A stretch of DNA of 39,597 nucleotides from Desulfobacterales bacterium (GTDB taxonomy: Bacteria > Desulfobacterota > DSM-4660 > Desulfatiglandales > Desulfatiglandaceae): contig JACNIU010000166.1 in assembly GCA_014382905.1 (NCBI GenBank), forward strand, positions 1,877 to 41,473, given 5' to 3'. The notes under the pieces were generated by a model. The model was not told the origin of the DNA. It was given only the letters and a program-made list of their open reading frames with translations, and did no database searches. Both the position numbers and the translations under genes were made by a program. This document shows positions 24,858 to 33,173 of this stretch, in pieces; positions within the stretch are counted from its first letter, which is position 1, and the number at the start of each line of letters is the position of its first letter.

Positions 24858-25655
24858 ATGACCATCACACCCATTTTTGACCCTGAAAAAAAAGGGGGGG
24901 CGATGCGAGTGGCCGCTTTTATGTCGGGTTCGGGCACAAATATCATGCGGCTGTTGGAACATGAAAAGGGGATAGCGGCCCAGGAAGGGAGATCGCCCTT
25001 TGAAACCATCTTTATATTCAGCGACCGCTCGGACGGTCACTGCGCCGGAGAGAGGATTGCATTGGAAAATGGTCTTGCCTATTTCAGCTACGACATAAGG
25101 ACGTTTCATCAAAAGAGGTCCATCAAGAGATCCGTTCTGACTGCCGAGGGCCTGGCTGCCAGAAAAGAATATGACCGTGTGGCCGAGAGACTGGTAGCGG
25201 CATTTGAGATAGATGTAATCGCCCTGGGCGGGTATATGAGTTATATCACGCTGAACAGATGCGTTAACGTACATCCTGCGGACCTTTCCCTATCTCTCCC
25301 TGATGGGAGACGAAAATACGTGGGCGACCACACAGTTAAAGACGCTATTTCTGCCGGGGAAAATGAGCTGCGATCCTCAACGCTCTGGACAGATGAGGGT
25401 GTTGACACAGGCCCTCTACTGATGGTGTCGAACGCACTCCCTGTAGCACTCCCTGAATCTCTGGAAACCCTGAAAAAGGACAGTGAAAGGCTTGCAGGAG
25501 TGTCGGACGAACATCAGGAGCGACTAAAAGAGGCGGGGGACTGGAAAATCTTTCCCAGGACCATAGAGATGATAGCGAGAGGCCGGTTCGCCCTTGACGA
25601 GCAAAACCGGGTGTATGTGGACGGCCGACCAGTTCCAGGCGGTTACAGAGAATAA
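24858..25655 (+). CDS. PurN-like formyltransferase
   Basis: A 265-residue formyltransferase-fold protein related to phosphoribosylglycinamide formyltransferase. MSGSGTNIMRLLEH is the N-terminal phosphate loop. The catalytic triad Asn-His-Asp appears as Asn137 and His139 (VNVHPADL) and Asp183 (GVDTGPLL). It is longer than PurN (~210 aa), with an insertion around 85-115 and an extra C-terminal tail, so the real substrate may differ. ATG 24858 has GAGG upstream; ATG 24903 after a G-run is the alternative. hsp20 follows after 12 nt. Confidence 0.82.
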   Translation: MTITPIFDPEKKGGAMRVAAFMSGSGTNIMRLLEHEKGIAAQEGRSPFETIFIFSDRSDGHCAGERIALENGLAYFSYDIRTFHQKRSIKRSVLTAEGLAARKEYDRVAERLVAAFEIDVIALGGYMSYITLNRCVNVHPADLSLSLPDGRRKYVGDHTVKDAISAGENELRSSTLWTDEGVDTGPLLMVSNALPVALPESLETLKKDSERLAGVSDEHQERLKEAGDWKIFPRTIEMIARGRFALDEQNRVYVDGRPVPGGYRE

Positions 25656-25667
25656 GGAGATCTTGCC

Positions 25668-26114
25668 ATGTCAGAATTGATCCCCTGGATGGGTAAAGAG
25701 ATGAATAAAATGAGGAGAGACATAGATCGCCTCTTCAACCGGTGTTGGGCCGATATAGGGGCAGACCTGTTCATGAAAGATGTGTCAGGCGGCATTTCCA
25801 TAGAGACACTCATGACGGAAGAAGCCTTTATGATTACGGCGGTGCTCCCGGGGATAAACCCTGAAAGCCTGGATATCTCTGTCACCGACGACAAGCTTAC
25901 CATCAAAGGGAGCAAGAAAGAGGTGTCTGTCGAGGGGACCGGGTATTATCAACGGGTTGAGAGAAAACTGAGTTCCTTTTCTCGCACCATCCCCCTCCCC
26001 TTCCGGGCAAGAATCGATGAAATCAAGGCCACCCTCAACAGGGGAAGACTCAGCATTGTCGTGCCTAAATGGAAACCTCAAAAGGCCCGATGCATAAAGA
26101 TTGAAACAGGTTGA
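25668..26114 (+). CDS. Small heat shock protein (Hsp20/alpha-crystallin)
   Basis: A 148-residue ATP-independent holdase. The alpha-crystallin domain (about 42-140) contains AFMITAVLPGINPESLDISVTDDKLTIKG, YYQRVERKLSSFSRTIPLPFRARIDEIKATLNRGRLSIVVPK, covering the usual A-x-x-x-n-G-x-L region. AAGGAG precedes the ATG. It is co-directional with the formyltransferase just upstream and a Lon-type protease downstream, a natural holdase-protease grouping. Confidence 0.93.
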   Translation: MSELIPWMGKEMNKMRRDIDRLFNRCWADIGADLFMKDVSGGISIETLMTEEAFMITAVLPGINPESLDISVTDDKLTIKGSKKEVSVEGTGYYQRVERKLSSFSRTIPLPFRARIDEIKATLNRGRLSIVVPKWKPQKARCIKIETG

Positions 26115-26221
26115 AACTGGAAATTGGGGAGTCGAAACCTGGGCTCCCGGAAGACGCTGTGTTCGGTTACTCCTCAAGCCGATACTCCTCTTTGCTTTCG
26201 ATGTAACGGAGGTTTGATGGT

Positions 26222-26336
26222 CTCGTAAAAAGTCTCCAAGGCCGTCACTCCCGCGAAAGCGGGAGTCCAGAACGGGTTGATTTTACTGGATTCCCGCGGG
26301 AATGACGATAACGGGTGCTTTCCGACTTTTTACGAG
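26222..26336. repeat. Palindromic intergenic element (REP-like) before the Lon-type gene
   Basis: Outer 13-bp inverted repeat CTCGTAAAAAGTC / GACTTTTTACGAG (26222-26234, 26324-26336). Inside are an 8-bp hairpin ACTCCCGC-GAAA-GCGGGAGT (26247-26266) and ATTCCCGCGGGAAT (26290-26303), themselves arranged as inverted units. No coding capacity. It sits in the 257-nt gap between hsp20 and the protease gene. Confidence 0.75.
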
Positions 26337-26371
26337 TTTGTCAAGTTTGATTATGAATAAGGAGATCAATA

Positions 26372-28852
26372 ATGCCCAAGAAAAGCGCTTATCCGGAAAT
26401 AGCTGTTGAGAATCTCAGGTGGAGGCTTGACCCGGCAACGTTGCCTTTTGAAACCACCGACGATCTGAAACCCTTGAAGGAGATCATTGGACAGAAGAGA
26501 GCGGTTGAGGCCTTCAAATTCGGGATGGGGATCGACCGGCAGGGATACAACGTCTTTGTCACCGGGAGGGCAGGAAGCGGCAGGATGTCCACGGTCAAAA
26601 AACTGCTTGAAGGGATATCAAAGAAGGACAAGGTTCCGGACGACCTCTGCTACGTGAACAATTTCAAGAACCCTGAAGCCCCCATCCTGCTCCGCCTCAA
26701 AGAAGGACGCGGCAGTTCCTTCAAGAAAGATATCAATGCTTTTGTGGAGACACTGAAAAAACAGATCCCTCAGCTTTTCGAGAGCCAGGAATACATTAAC
26801 ATGAAAAAGGAAATCCTGGAGACGTATGAATCAAAGGGGAAAGGATTTTTCAAGAGTCTGGACGAAAGGGTAAAGGCTGAAGGCTTTGCCCTTGTCGATG
26901 TCCAGATCGGGCAGATCAAGAGACCGGAAGTCATGCCCCTGGTTGACGATAAGCCGACCCACATCGATCAGGTGGAGGCGATGGTTGAAAAGGGGAGATT
27001 CCCCAAAGACGAATTTGGGGCGATGAAGGAGAAGTACAACAATCTGCGGGCCCAGATTGAGCAGATCTTCCTTGAACTCAGGGATCTTCAGAAAGAGATC
27101 CAGGAAAAGGTAGAGGAGATGGACCGGCTCATGTTCATGAAAAATGCGTCTGCCCTGGCAGCCCCTCTTGTTAAGAAGTACGACATACAGGCAATCAAAA
27201 AATACCTGGAAGACATGCAGGAAGACATGGCCGATAACCTTCAGATTTTCATGCCCCAATCACAACCTCAGATACCGGGCCTTCCTGTCATGATGCCTGA
27301 AGGGGATCGCTTTCAGCCCTACAAAGTCAATCTCCTGGTGGATAACAGCGAACAGAAAGGGCCGCCGGTCATCATAGAAAGCTACCCTACCTATCGAAAT
27401 ATCTTCGGGACCATTGAGAAGATCGTTGACAGGTCCGGGGTGTGGCGCACCGATTTCACCAAGATCAAGGCAGGCTCCTTCATCAAGGCATTGGGCGGCT
27501 ATCTGGTGATCAACCTCTTGGACGCCGTGTTGGAGCCCGGCGTGTGGCAGGCGCTCAAAAGGGCCTTAAAAAGCGAACAACTTGAAATCCAGACTTACGA
27601 TCCCTTTTATCTGTTCACTACGAGCGGCCTGAAACCGGAACCGATCGATATAGACGTCAAGGTTGTGGTTATTTCCGATCCCTATCTGTATCACCTCCTC
27701 CTGAGCTTTGACGAAGATGTCAAAAAGATATTCAAGGTAAGGGCCGACTTTGACACCTCCATGGACAAAAACGAAGAATCTATCCAGCATATTGCGAGCT
27801 TCATCAAGATGAAAACAGAGGAAGAGGGACTGAGGCCTTTTGACAGGACCGGTGTAGCCGCTCTGGTGGAACAGGCAGTGCGAATGACCGGACGGCAGGA
27901 GAAGGTCTCCACCAGTTTTCCGGAAATAACCGATCTCATCAGGGAGGCGGATTTCTTTGCAGGCCAGGAGAACCAAATGACTGTGAAAGAGAGCCATGTG
28001 GAAAAGGCCCTTTCAGCAAGGATCTTCCGGTCCAGCATGATGGAAGAGCATATCCAAGACATGATCGATCGAGGAACCCTTATGATCGATATTGACGGCG
28101 AGGTGGCCGGGCAGGTAAATGGCCTTGCTGTTTATTCCCTGGGTGACTACATGTTCGGGAAGCCTTCCCGAATCACCGCTTCTACTTCCATGGGCCGCGC
28201 AGGAATCATCAACATTGAGCGGGAAGCAGATATGTCGGGAAATACGCACAACAAAGGGGTGCTCATCCTGAGTGGATATTTACGTAAGAAATATGCCCAG
28301 GACAAGCCCCTGAGCATCAGCGCCAGCATCGCCTTCGAACAGTCCTACGGCGGCGTGGACGGGGACAGCGCGTCTTCCACTGAGATCTATGCCCTCCTCT
28401 CAAGCTTAAGCGGAACCCCTATCAGGCAGTATATCGCAGTGACCGGTTCAGTCAACCAGAAGGGAGAAGTCCAGGCCATCGGGGGCGTCAATGAAAAGGT
28501 TGAAGGATTTTTTGATTGCTGTCAAAAAATGGGGGCCACAAATTACCAGGGCGTCATGATCCCCCAGAGCAATGTCAAAGACCTGATGCTCCGAAAAGAC
28601 GTGGTGGAGGCCGTGGAGAAAGGTCGATTTCACATCTATCCGGTGAAGACAATCGATGAAGGAATCGAAATCCTGACCGGGAAAAAAGCCGGGGCAAGGG
28701 ATGCCAAAGACTCCTATCCGAAAGGGAGCATCAACTACCTGGTCGACCAGAAGTTAAAGGAATTGGCCGAGGGGCTCAAAAATTTCGGTAATGACCAGAA
28801 AGAAGAGGAAAAAGAGAAAGGGACCAGGGCCAAGAAAAAGAAGAGTAAATGA
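26372..28852 (+). CDS. Lon-family ATP-dependent protease (AAA_32/LonB-like)
   Basis: An 826-residue cytoplasmic protease with an N-terminal AAA_32 domain, a coiled-coil helical insert (about 120-290) and a C-terminal Lon peptidase domain. The Ser-Lys dyad is Ser666 (DGDSASST) and Lys709 (NEKVEGFF); the 43-residue spacing equals that of E. coli Lon. The Walker A region reads GRAGSGRMST (65-74), with Arg where Lys is canonical. A Lys-rich tail (EEEKEKGTRAKKKKSK) ends the protein. AAGGAG precedes the ATG. The next gene overlaps by ATGA. Confidence 0.92.
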   Translation: MPKKSAYPEIAVENLRWRLDPATLPFETTDDLKPLKEIIGQKRAVEAFKFGMGIDRQGYNVFVTGRAGSGRMSTVKKLLEGISKKDKVPDDLCYVNNFKNPEAPILLRLKEGRGSSFKKDINAFVETLKKQIPQLFESQEYINMKKEILETYESKGKGFFKSLDERVKAEGFALVDVQIGQIKRPEVMPLVDDKPTHIDQVEAMVEKGRFPKDEFGAMKEKYNNLRAQIEQIFLELRDLQKEIQEKVEEMDRLMFMKNASALAAPLVKKYDIQAIKKYLEDMQEDMADNLQIFMPQSQPQIPGLPVMMPEGDRFQPYKVNLLVDNSEQKGPPVIIESYPTYRNIFGTIEKIVDRSGVWRTDFTKIKAGSFIKALGGYLVINLLDAVLEPGVWQALKRALKSEQLEIQTYDPFYLFTTSGLKPEPIDIDVKVVVISDPYLYHLLLSFDEDVKKIFKVRADFDTSMDKNEESIQHIASFIKMKTEEEGLRPFDRTGVAALVEQAVRMTGRQEKVSTSFPEITDLIREADFFAGQENQMTVKESHVEKALSARIFRSSMMEEHIQDMIDRGTLMIDIDGEVAGQVNGLAVYSLGDYMFGKPSRITASTSMGRAGIINIEREADMSGNTHNKGVLILSGYLRKKYAQDKPLSISASIAFEQSYGGVDGDSASSTEIYALLSSLSGTPIRQYIAVTGSVNQKGEVQAIGGVNEKVEGFFDCCQKMGATNYQGVMIPQSNVKDLMLRKDVVEAVEKGRFHIYPVKTIDEGIEILTGKKAGARDAKDSYPKGSINYLVDQKLKELAEGLKNFGNDQKEEEKEKGTRAKKKKSK

Positions 28853-29370
28853 CTTCAAGAAAGATATCCCTTTCAAGTCCCATTGAAGAAAAGATTGCCT
28901 GGGCCCGGTACTATTACGAAGCCTTTGGAGAAGCCCTCCTCGAACAAGAAAGAATCGGTAACCTCCTGGAGAGCCTGAAGGGCGACATCCTTGCTTCGCG
29001 CAGGGAGATGGCCCTGACAGGGATTGTGGACATATGCAGACACTGTGACCGGGAGGAGGGTGGTTCCTGCTGCGGGGCCGGGATAGAAAACAGATACGAC
29101 GGGTGGCTCCTTCTCATCAATCTCTTCCTCGGCGTCGATCTTCCAAAAAAGAGGTGGCAGGATACCGGCTGTTTCCTCTCAGGTGAAAACGGTTGCCTCC
29201 TGATGGCCCGCCATGTGATCTGCATCAATTATACCTGTAAGAAAGTGACTGATCGAATTGCCCCCTGCGCAATAAGAGAACTCCGAGAAAACGAGGGCAA
29301 AGAAATAAACACCCTGTTCATGCTCCATGAAAGCATAAAAAAAGCTCTGAGGCAATGGACCAACGACTGA
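28849..29370 (+). CDS. Cys-rich protein, YkgJ-like, unknown function
   Basis: A 173-residue protein with nine Cys clustered between 63 and 140: CRHC (63, 66), SCC (74, 75), then 108, 116, 125, 130 and 140. The arrangement C-x2-C-x7-CC with later Cys resembles the zinc- or iron-sulfur-cluster-binding YkgJ group, but I do not recognise an exact family. It overlaps the protease stop by 4 nt and the methyltransferase start by 16 nt, so the three are translated together. Confidence 0.75.
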   Translation: MTSRKISLSSPIEEKIAWARYYYEAFGEALLEQERIGNLLESLKGDILASRREMALTGIVDICRHCDREEGGSCCGAGIENRYDGWLLLINLFLGVDLPKKRWQDTGCFLSGENGCLLMARHVICINYTCKKVTDRIAPCAIRELRENEGKEINTLFMLHESIKKALRQWTND

Positions 29371-29966
29371 GGAAAAGCCTCTCTAAGGTTGCCGAATTCT
29401 ATGACCGGAGAAAGGTGGGTGATGCTGGCCCTCTGGGCTTCAGGAGATCTACCGATCTGAAGACGCTTTTTGCCTGCACAGATCGATTGATTCATGAAAA
29501 GATTATAGACCCGGGAGAAACCGCTTTTCTGGACTTGGGATGCGCTGACGGAAGGGTGAATCTCTTTTTCAGTTATCTTGTCAAGCTCTCGGTCGGTATA
29601 GAACTCGACGAATGGACCCTCGACGAATATGGCCCCTTGCGAACCGAATTGGAAGGCGCCCTCAAAAATGAGGGGTTCTTGTCTCCCCCTGAAAACATTT
29701 TTCTCTTCCTCGGAGATTCAACTGATGAGAGCCTCCATGACGCGATCATGCGCAAGACAGACATAGGCCTTGATGCGTTTGATCTCTTTTACACCTATCT
29801 TGTGATGCATGAAGAATTTGCGGAAATGCTGGCAGAAAAAGCCAAACCGGGCTCCATATTTATGATCTACGGCCTCCAGAAAATCCTGCCCCGGTATCCC
29901 GGGTTTCGGCTGTTGCAACACCTGAGTCCTATGGAAGGGATATTGGCGCTTTATCAGAAGGTATGA
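29355..29966 (+). CDS. SAM-dependent methyltransferase-like protein
   Basis: A 203-residue class I methyltransferase-like protein. Motif I is FLDLGCADGRVNLFFSYL, followed by VGIELDEWTLDEYG (acidic residue after strand 2) and LFLGDSTD. No catalytic NPPY or similar motif is seen, so the target is unknown. It overlaps the Cys-rich gene by 16 nt, forming a protease / Cys-rich protein / methyltransferase trio. Confidence 0.75.
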   Translation: MDQRLRKSLSKVAEFYDRRKVGDAGPLGFRRSTDLKTLFACTDRLIHEKIIDPGETAFLDLGCADGRVNLFFSYLVKLSVGIELDEWTLDEYGPLRTELEGALKNEGFLSPPENIFLFLGDSTDESLHDAIMRKTDIGLDAFDLFYTYLVMHEEFAEMLAEKAKPGSIFMIYGLQKILPRYPGFRLLQHLSPMEGILALYQKV

Positions 29967-30016
29967 TTTGCTCGGAATGATCGCCGGATTCCCTTCTCAA
30001 TGCCGCTGCCCCCTTT

Positions 30017-30688
30017 TCATTCTTCTCCGCACACTCTTCCTTTCAGATGGAAGAAAAACTTCAGCCCTTTCCGGACCTTGTCGGAAAAAATCTTTGGTGA
30101 AAGGTAGGCGCCTGCCACACGCTTGTTGATTTCCCCAAGGGTTGGGTAGGGATGAACCGCGGAAGCCAGGGTGGAGAGCTTCACCTTTCCATTCAGGACG
30201 GCGACCCACTCGCTCCCCAGATCCCTTACCTCGAGAACCGAAGCATTCAAGTGAAAAGTGACCCCCTCAGCGGCCAGAACCTGCATGATCTGATCGGCCA
30301 TGTCCTTATCTTCTTTGCTAAGGATCTGTCCGCTCCGCTGTATGACTGAAACCTTAGTCCCAAGACTGCAAAATCTTTCTTCCGAATCATGTTTCTGAAT
30401 GGTTGCGATCACCGACTGGATTCTCTCTCTCACTTTCGTGAAATCAACTGGCGGAATTTCTACTATGGGAAGTCCGAAGGCCCGGGAGTTTTTCATGGTG
30501 TGATAGGCCTGGGCGGTTCGGATTAGGGTCTTGCTGGGCACGCATCCGAAGTGAAGACAGTCCCCACCCAAATCCTTCTCTTTTTCAACAAGAAGGGTTT
30601 TAGCGCCCAACTGGGCCGCACCGGATGCCACTGTCAGGCCTGCCGCCCCTCCGCCGATAATTCCTATGTCATAGTCATACGTTGCCAT
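30017..30688 (-). pseudogene. Flavoprotein disulfide reductase (mercuric reductase/lipoamide dehydrogenase type) with two internal deletions
   Basis: The frame is open for 223 residues, but the family needs about 460. Residues 1-112 are a normal N-terminus: GIIGGGAAGLTVA for FAD and the redox disulfide Cys44/Cys49 in GGDCLHFGCVPSK. The next part, SVIQRSGQILSKEDKDMAD, belongs about 60-70 residues further on, inside the NAD domain. The part from about residue 155, SEWVAVLNGKVKLSTL and HPYPTLGEINKR, comes from the C-terminal dimer domain. Lost are the ATGS motif, the NAD GGGxxxxE loop and the AAGD FAD motif. Both joins keep the frame. It cannot be a normal reductase. It lies 70 nt downstream of the selenoprotein gene on the same strand. 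Confidence 0.8.
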
Positions 30689-30758
30689 AACGCTTCCCCC
30701 ATTTTTGAGGTACGCCCATTTACAAGAGAACCGTCATTCCGGCCTTGACCGGGAAGGC

Positions 30759-31256
30759 CTATTTCTGTGCCCGGCTTTTGTAGAATCTGACGAGGCCCAG
30801 GACATCCTGCGGAACGAAACGGCCTATCGGGCCTGAGCTGTAGGCTGCAACCTCTATGGTTTTGTTCGGACGGATCAGAAAGCACGTAGGTTGAATAAAT
30901 TTTCTATCCTTTTCATAGAACGCACCTGTCTTCACGCAGGTGGTTTCCATATCCATACCATAGGCAACGGGGTAGGAGATTTCCAGTTTTTGCACAAGCC
31001 CTTCTGTTTTGTTCAGGGGGTCCACGGAACCGGCAACGATTTTCATTCCTTCGCCCTCAAAATCCTTTAGGGCCGACTGAAAGCCAGCTAACTGCTGACT
31101 GCAAAATGGTCACCAGTATCCACGATAAAGCAGAAAAACGCCGTATCCGTCACCGAGCCCTTCAGGAATTCTCAGAAGTTCTCCGGAAATGAGGCGCAAT
31201 TCCATCTGGGGAAAAAAATCATTGGTGTCCAAAAATTTAGAATCGAATCTGGCCAT
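30759..31256 (-). CDS. Selenocysteine-containing peroxiredoxin-like (AhpC/TSA, redoxin) protein
   Basis: Read from ATG 31256, with GGAGGA upstream, the frame meets TGA at codon 49 (31112-31110), then continues in frame to TAG, giving 165 residues. The UGA falls exactly at the redox Cys: RGYW-U-PFC, where the family usually has RGxWCPxC; the resolving Cys52 is kept. Downstream sequence is a normal redoxin (MKIVAGSVDP, YPVAYGMDM, FIQPTCFLIRPNKTI). A hairpin suitable as bacterial SECIS follows the UGA. A Sec-dependent thiol peroxidase or disulfide oxidoreductase is likely. A simple nonsense mutation is the alternative, but UGA at this one codon with both flanks conserved argues against it. Ordinary gene callers would report only the 95-residue C-terminal part. 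Confidence 0.85.
31082..31112 (-). promoter_or_regulatory. UGA(Sec) codon and SECIS-like hairpin
   Basis: On the minus strand, TGA (31112-31110) is followed after 9 nt by AGTCAGC-AGTTA-GCTGGCT (31100-31082), a 7-bp stem with one G-U pair and a 5-nt loop having G in second place. The loop begins 16 nt after the UGA, within the range accepted for bacterial SECIS elements read by SelB. Confidence 0.75.
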
Positions 31257-31286
31257 GGTGTCCTCCTTAATGAATTATTTTGATAT

Positions 31287-31315
31287 ACAATATTTTTCAC
31301 TATTATAAATGTCAA
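31287..31315 (-). promoter_or_regulatory. Promoter of the selenoprotein gene, with a possible operator
   Basis: On the minus strand: TTGACA (31315-31310), 17-nt spacer, TATTGT (31292-31287), about 30 nt before the ATG. An imperfect inverted repeat, TTTATAATA / TATTGTATA, overlaps spacer and -10 and could bind a redox or metal regulator; that is conjecture. Confidence 0.55.
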
Positions 31316-31415
31316 GTGCCGATCGCCTTGGAGCTGTCCAAACGGCTTGGCATTTCATAACCTATGGCCAGCCAATCGGCAAAACGGGGCGAAAACATCG
31401 TGAAAGAAAAGCAAC

Positions 31416-33110
31416 TCAAGATGACGATTCGAGGAAGTATACGCCGTAAGGTTCAATGCTTCCCTCAAACAGCATCTTTCTGATAAGATCGGTCTTCCCC
31501 TGGTATTGGGGGAGTTTTATCATATCGTCACTCACGTTTACCACAGCCACCATGCTTCTCCCTTCGGTCCGTCTCTCCATGATAAACAGCCGTTTGTCTG
31601 ACTGAATTACATCTCTCTTCACGGAATGGTGAAATGCAGGAATCTCTTTTCGCACCATCAGAAGGTGAAGGAATTGCCCCAGCACCCGATATCTCAACGA
31701 CTCCGGGTTCGCGAGATCGTGAAAGAGTTCCTCGGCTGGAAGTTTTTCACGATTGATCGTGCGATTCATCCCGGTCTCTTTCACGCCTTCCAGGTAATTT
31801 CTGGATCCCAGGAGGGAATGGATATAGATACCGGGGACCCCCTTGTCCGCAAGCATAATCGAATTGGCGGCCATAAAACGCCTGACATCGATTTCCGGAT
31901 CCGGGTGTGAAGGATCGTTGATTGCATCATAGTAACTGATGTTCAGTTCATAGGGAACTTTTCCGTCCCGGGTTGTCTTGCAGGATATCAGTCCTCCGTG
32001 CCCAGCAGTGGTTTTGAGCAACGCCTTGAAACGGGAGGGAGGGAGAATCACTTTTGCACCCAACAGCCCGATGCCATCATGGGAGGCAAGAAAGTTCAGA
32101 AAGGGGAGGTCCTGCCGGATCCGAGCTGTTTCTTCCTGCAGGAACGACGTATCCTTGTGAACGAAACTATCAATCACAAGCGGCGGCAGTGAAAAATGAT
32201 ACGCCATGGTCGCCTCGTGTCTTGCCTCTATATAGGAAAGATTATCCTTATAGGGAAAATTGACCTCGGTCACAACAATCGCGTAAGGGGCAATATATTC
32301 GGTTACGGTCCTTAACAGTTTAACCATCTCGTGTGTCTGGGGCAGGTTTACACAACCGGTTCCCGGCTCCTTCCATACATATCCGACCGCATCTAAACGG
32401 ATGAACTCAATCCCCCGGGACAGGTAAAACAGAAAGACTTCGAGGATCTCCAGAGTAACTTTCGGATTGTGAAAGTTGAGATCTATCTGGTCCTCACTGA
32501 ACGTTGTCCAAACAAACTTCTTCCCCATCGCAGTGTCAAACTCGGTCAATAAGGGGTGTACGCGAGGTCGAAATACCTTAGATGTGTCAACCGGTTCGTC
32601 ATGGCTGAAGAAATAGTCGCAATATCGTTCATCGCCGGCGAGAAACCCCTGAAACCAGTCTGACCGGCTCGAAACGTGGTTCATGACAAGATCGGCCATT
32701 AAACGGTAGTCGTTTCCAATATTCTGAATATCATCCCAGTTGCCGAATTCAGGGTCAACCTTCCTGTAGTCAATGACGGAAAAACCGCCATCTGAACTGC
32801 TCGGAAAAAAAGGGAGTATATGCACACAGGTAACGGCAGATGTTACGTAGTTTCTCAAAAACCTGAGAAGGGTGCGAAGCGGCTTTTCCCCTTCTTCACG
32901 GATAGAGTCCGCATAGGTAATCAAGATCGCATCGTCTTCGTTGAGCACAATTTTATCATCATATTTTTTTCTCTTATCAAGAATTGTCCCATTGTTTTCA
33001 TACCTCTCGATAATCCTTTCTATGTCTTTGAAAGTTTTATCTACATCCTCTTCTGGATAGAGCATTCCCAGAATTTCTCTCATACGATTCGAGAACTCGC
33101 TAAAATTCAT
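31416..33110 (-). CDS. GH13_18 sucrose phosphorylase-family glucoside phosphorylase
   Basis: Phosphorolyses an alpha-glucoside to glucose 1-phosphate. The TIM-barrel catalytic residues are nucleophile Asp240 (RLDAVGY), acid/base Glu282 (VVTEVNFP) and Asp345 (ASHDGIG). The stretch after the nucleophile, VWKEPGTGCVNLPQTHE, resembles glucosylglycerate phosphorylases more than sucrose phosphorylases, so glucosylglycerate is a plausible substrate; this is from memory of the families. ATG 33125 has no Shine-Dalgarno, whereas ATG 33110 lies 8 nt after GGAGG; I use the latter (564 aa). It is divergent from pgm, which would convert the glucose 1-phosphate. Confidence 0.87.
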   Translation of the reverse strand: MNFSEFSNRMREILGMLYPEEDVDKTFKDIERIIERYENNGTILDKRKKYDDKIVLNEDDAILITYADSIREEGEKPLRTLLRFLRNYVTSAVTCVHILPFFPSSSDGGFSVIDYRKVDPEFGNWDDIQNIGNDYRLMADLVMNHVSSRSDWFQGFLAGDERYCDYFFSHDEPVDTSKVFRPRVHPLLTEFDTAMGKKFVWTTFSEDQIDLNFHNPKVTLEILEVFLFYLSRGIEFIRLDAVGYVWKEPGTGCVNLPQTHEMVKLLRTVTEYIAPYAIVVTEVNFPYKDNLSYIEARHEATMAYHFSLPPLVIDSFVHKDTSFLQEETARIRQDLPFLNFLASHDGIGLLGAKVILPPSRFKALLKTTAGHGGLISCKTTRDGKVPYELNISYYDAINDPSHPDPEIDVRRFMAANSIMLADKGVPGIYIHSLLGSRNYLEGVKETGMNRTINREKLPAEELFHDLANPESLRYRVLGQFLHLLMVRKEIPAFHHSVKRDVIQSDKRLFIMERRTEGRSMVAVVNVSDDMIKLPQYQGKTDLIRKMLFEGSIEPYGVYFLESSS

Positions 33111-33159
33111 CCAAAGAACCTCCATGAAATGGCATTAAGAGTTCAAAGCTTCAGGGTTT

Positions 33160-33173
33160 CCCGCTGAAGCGGG
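33160..33173. repeat. Small REP-like hairpin
   Basis: CCCGC-TGAA-GCGGG, in the otherwise featureless 312-nt gap between the divergent GH13 and pgm genes. It resembles the GCGGGA hairpins of the 26222-26336 element. The rest of the gap is AT-rich and presumably holds both promoters. Confidence 0.4.
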
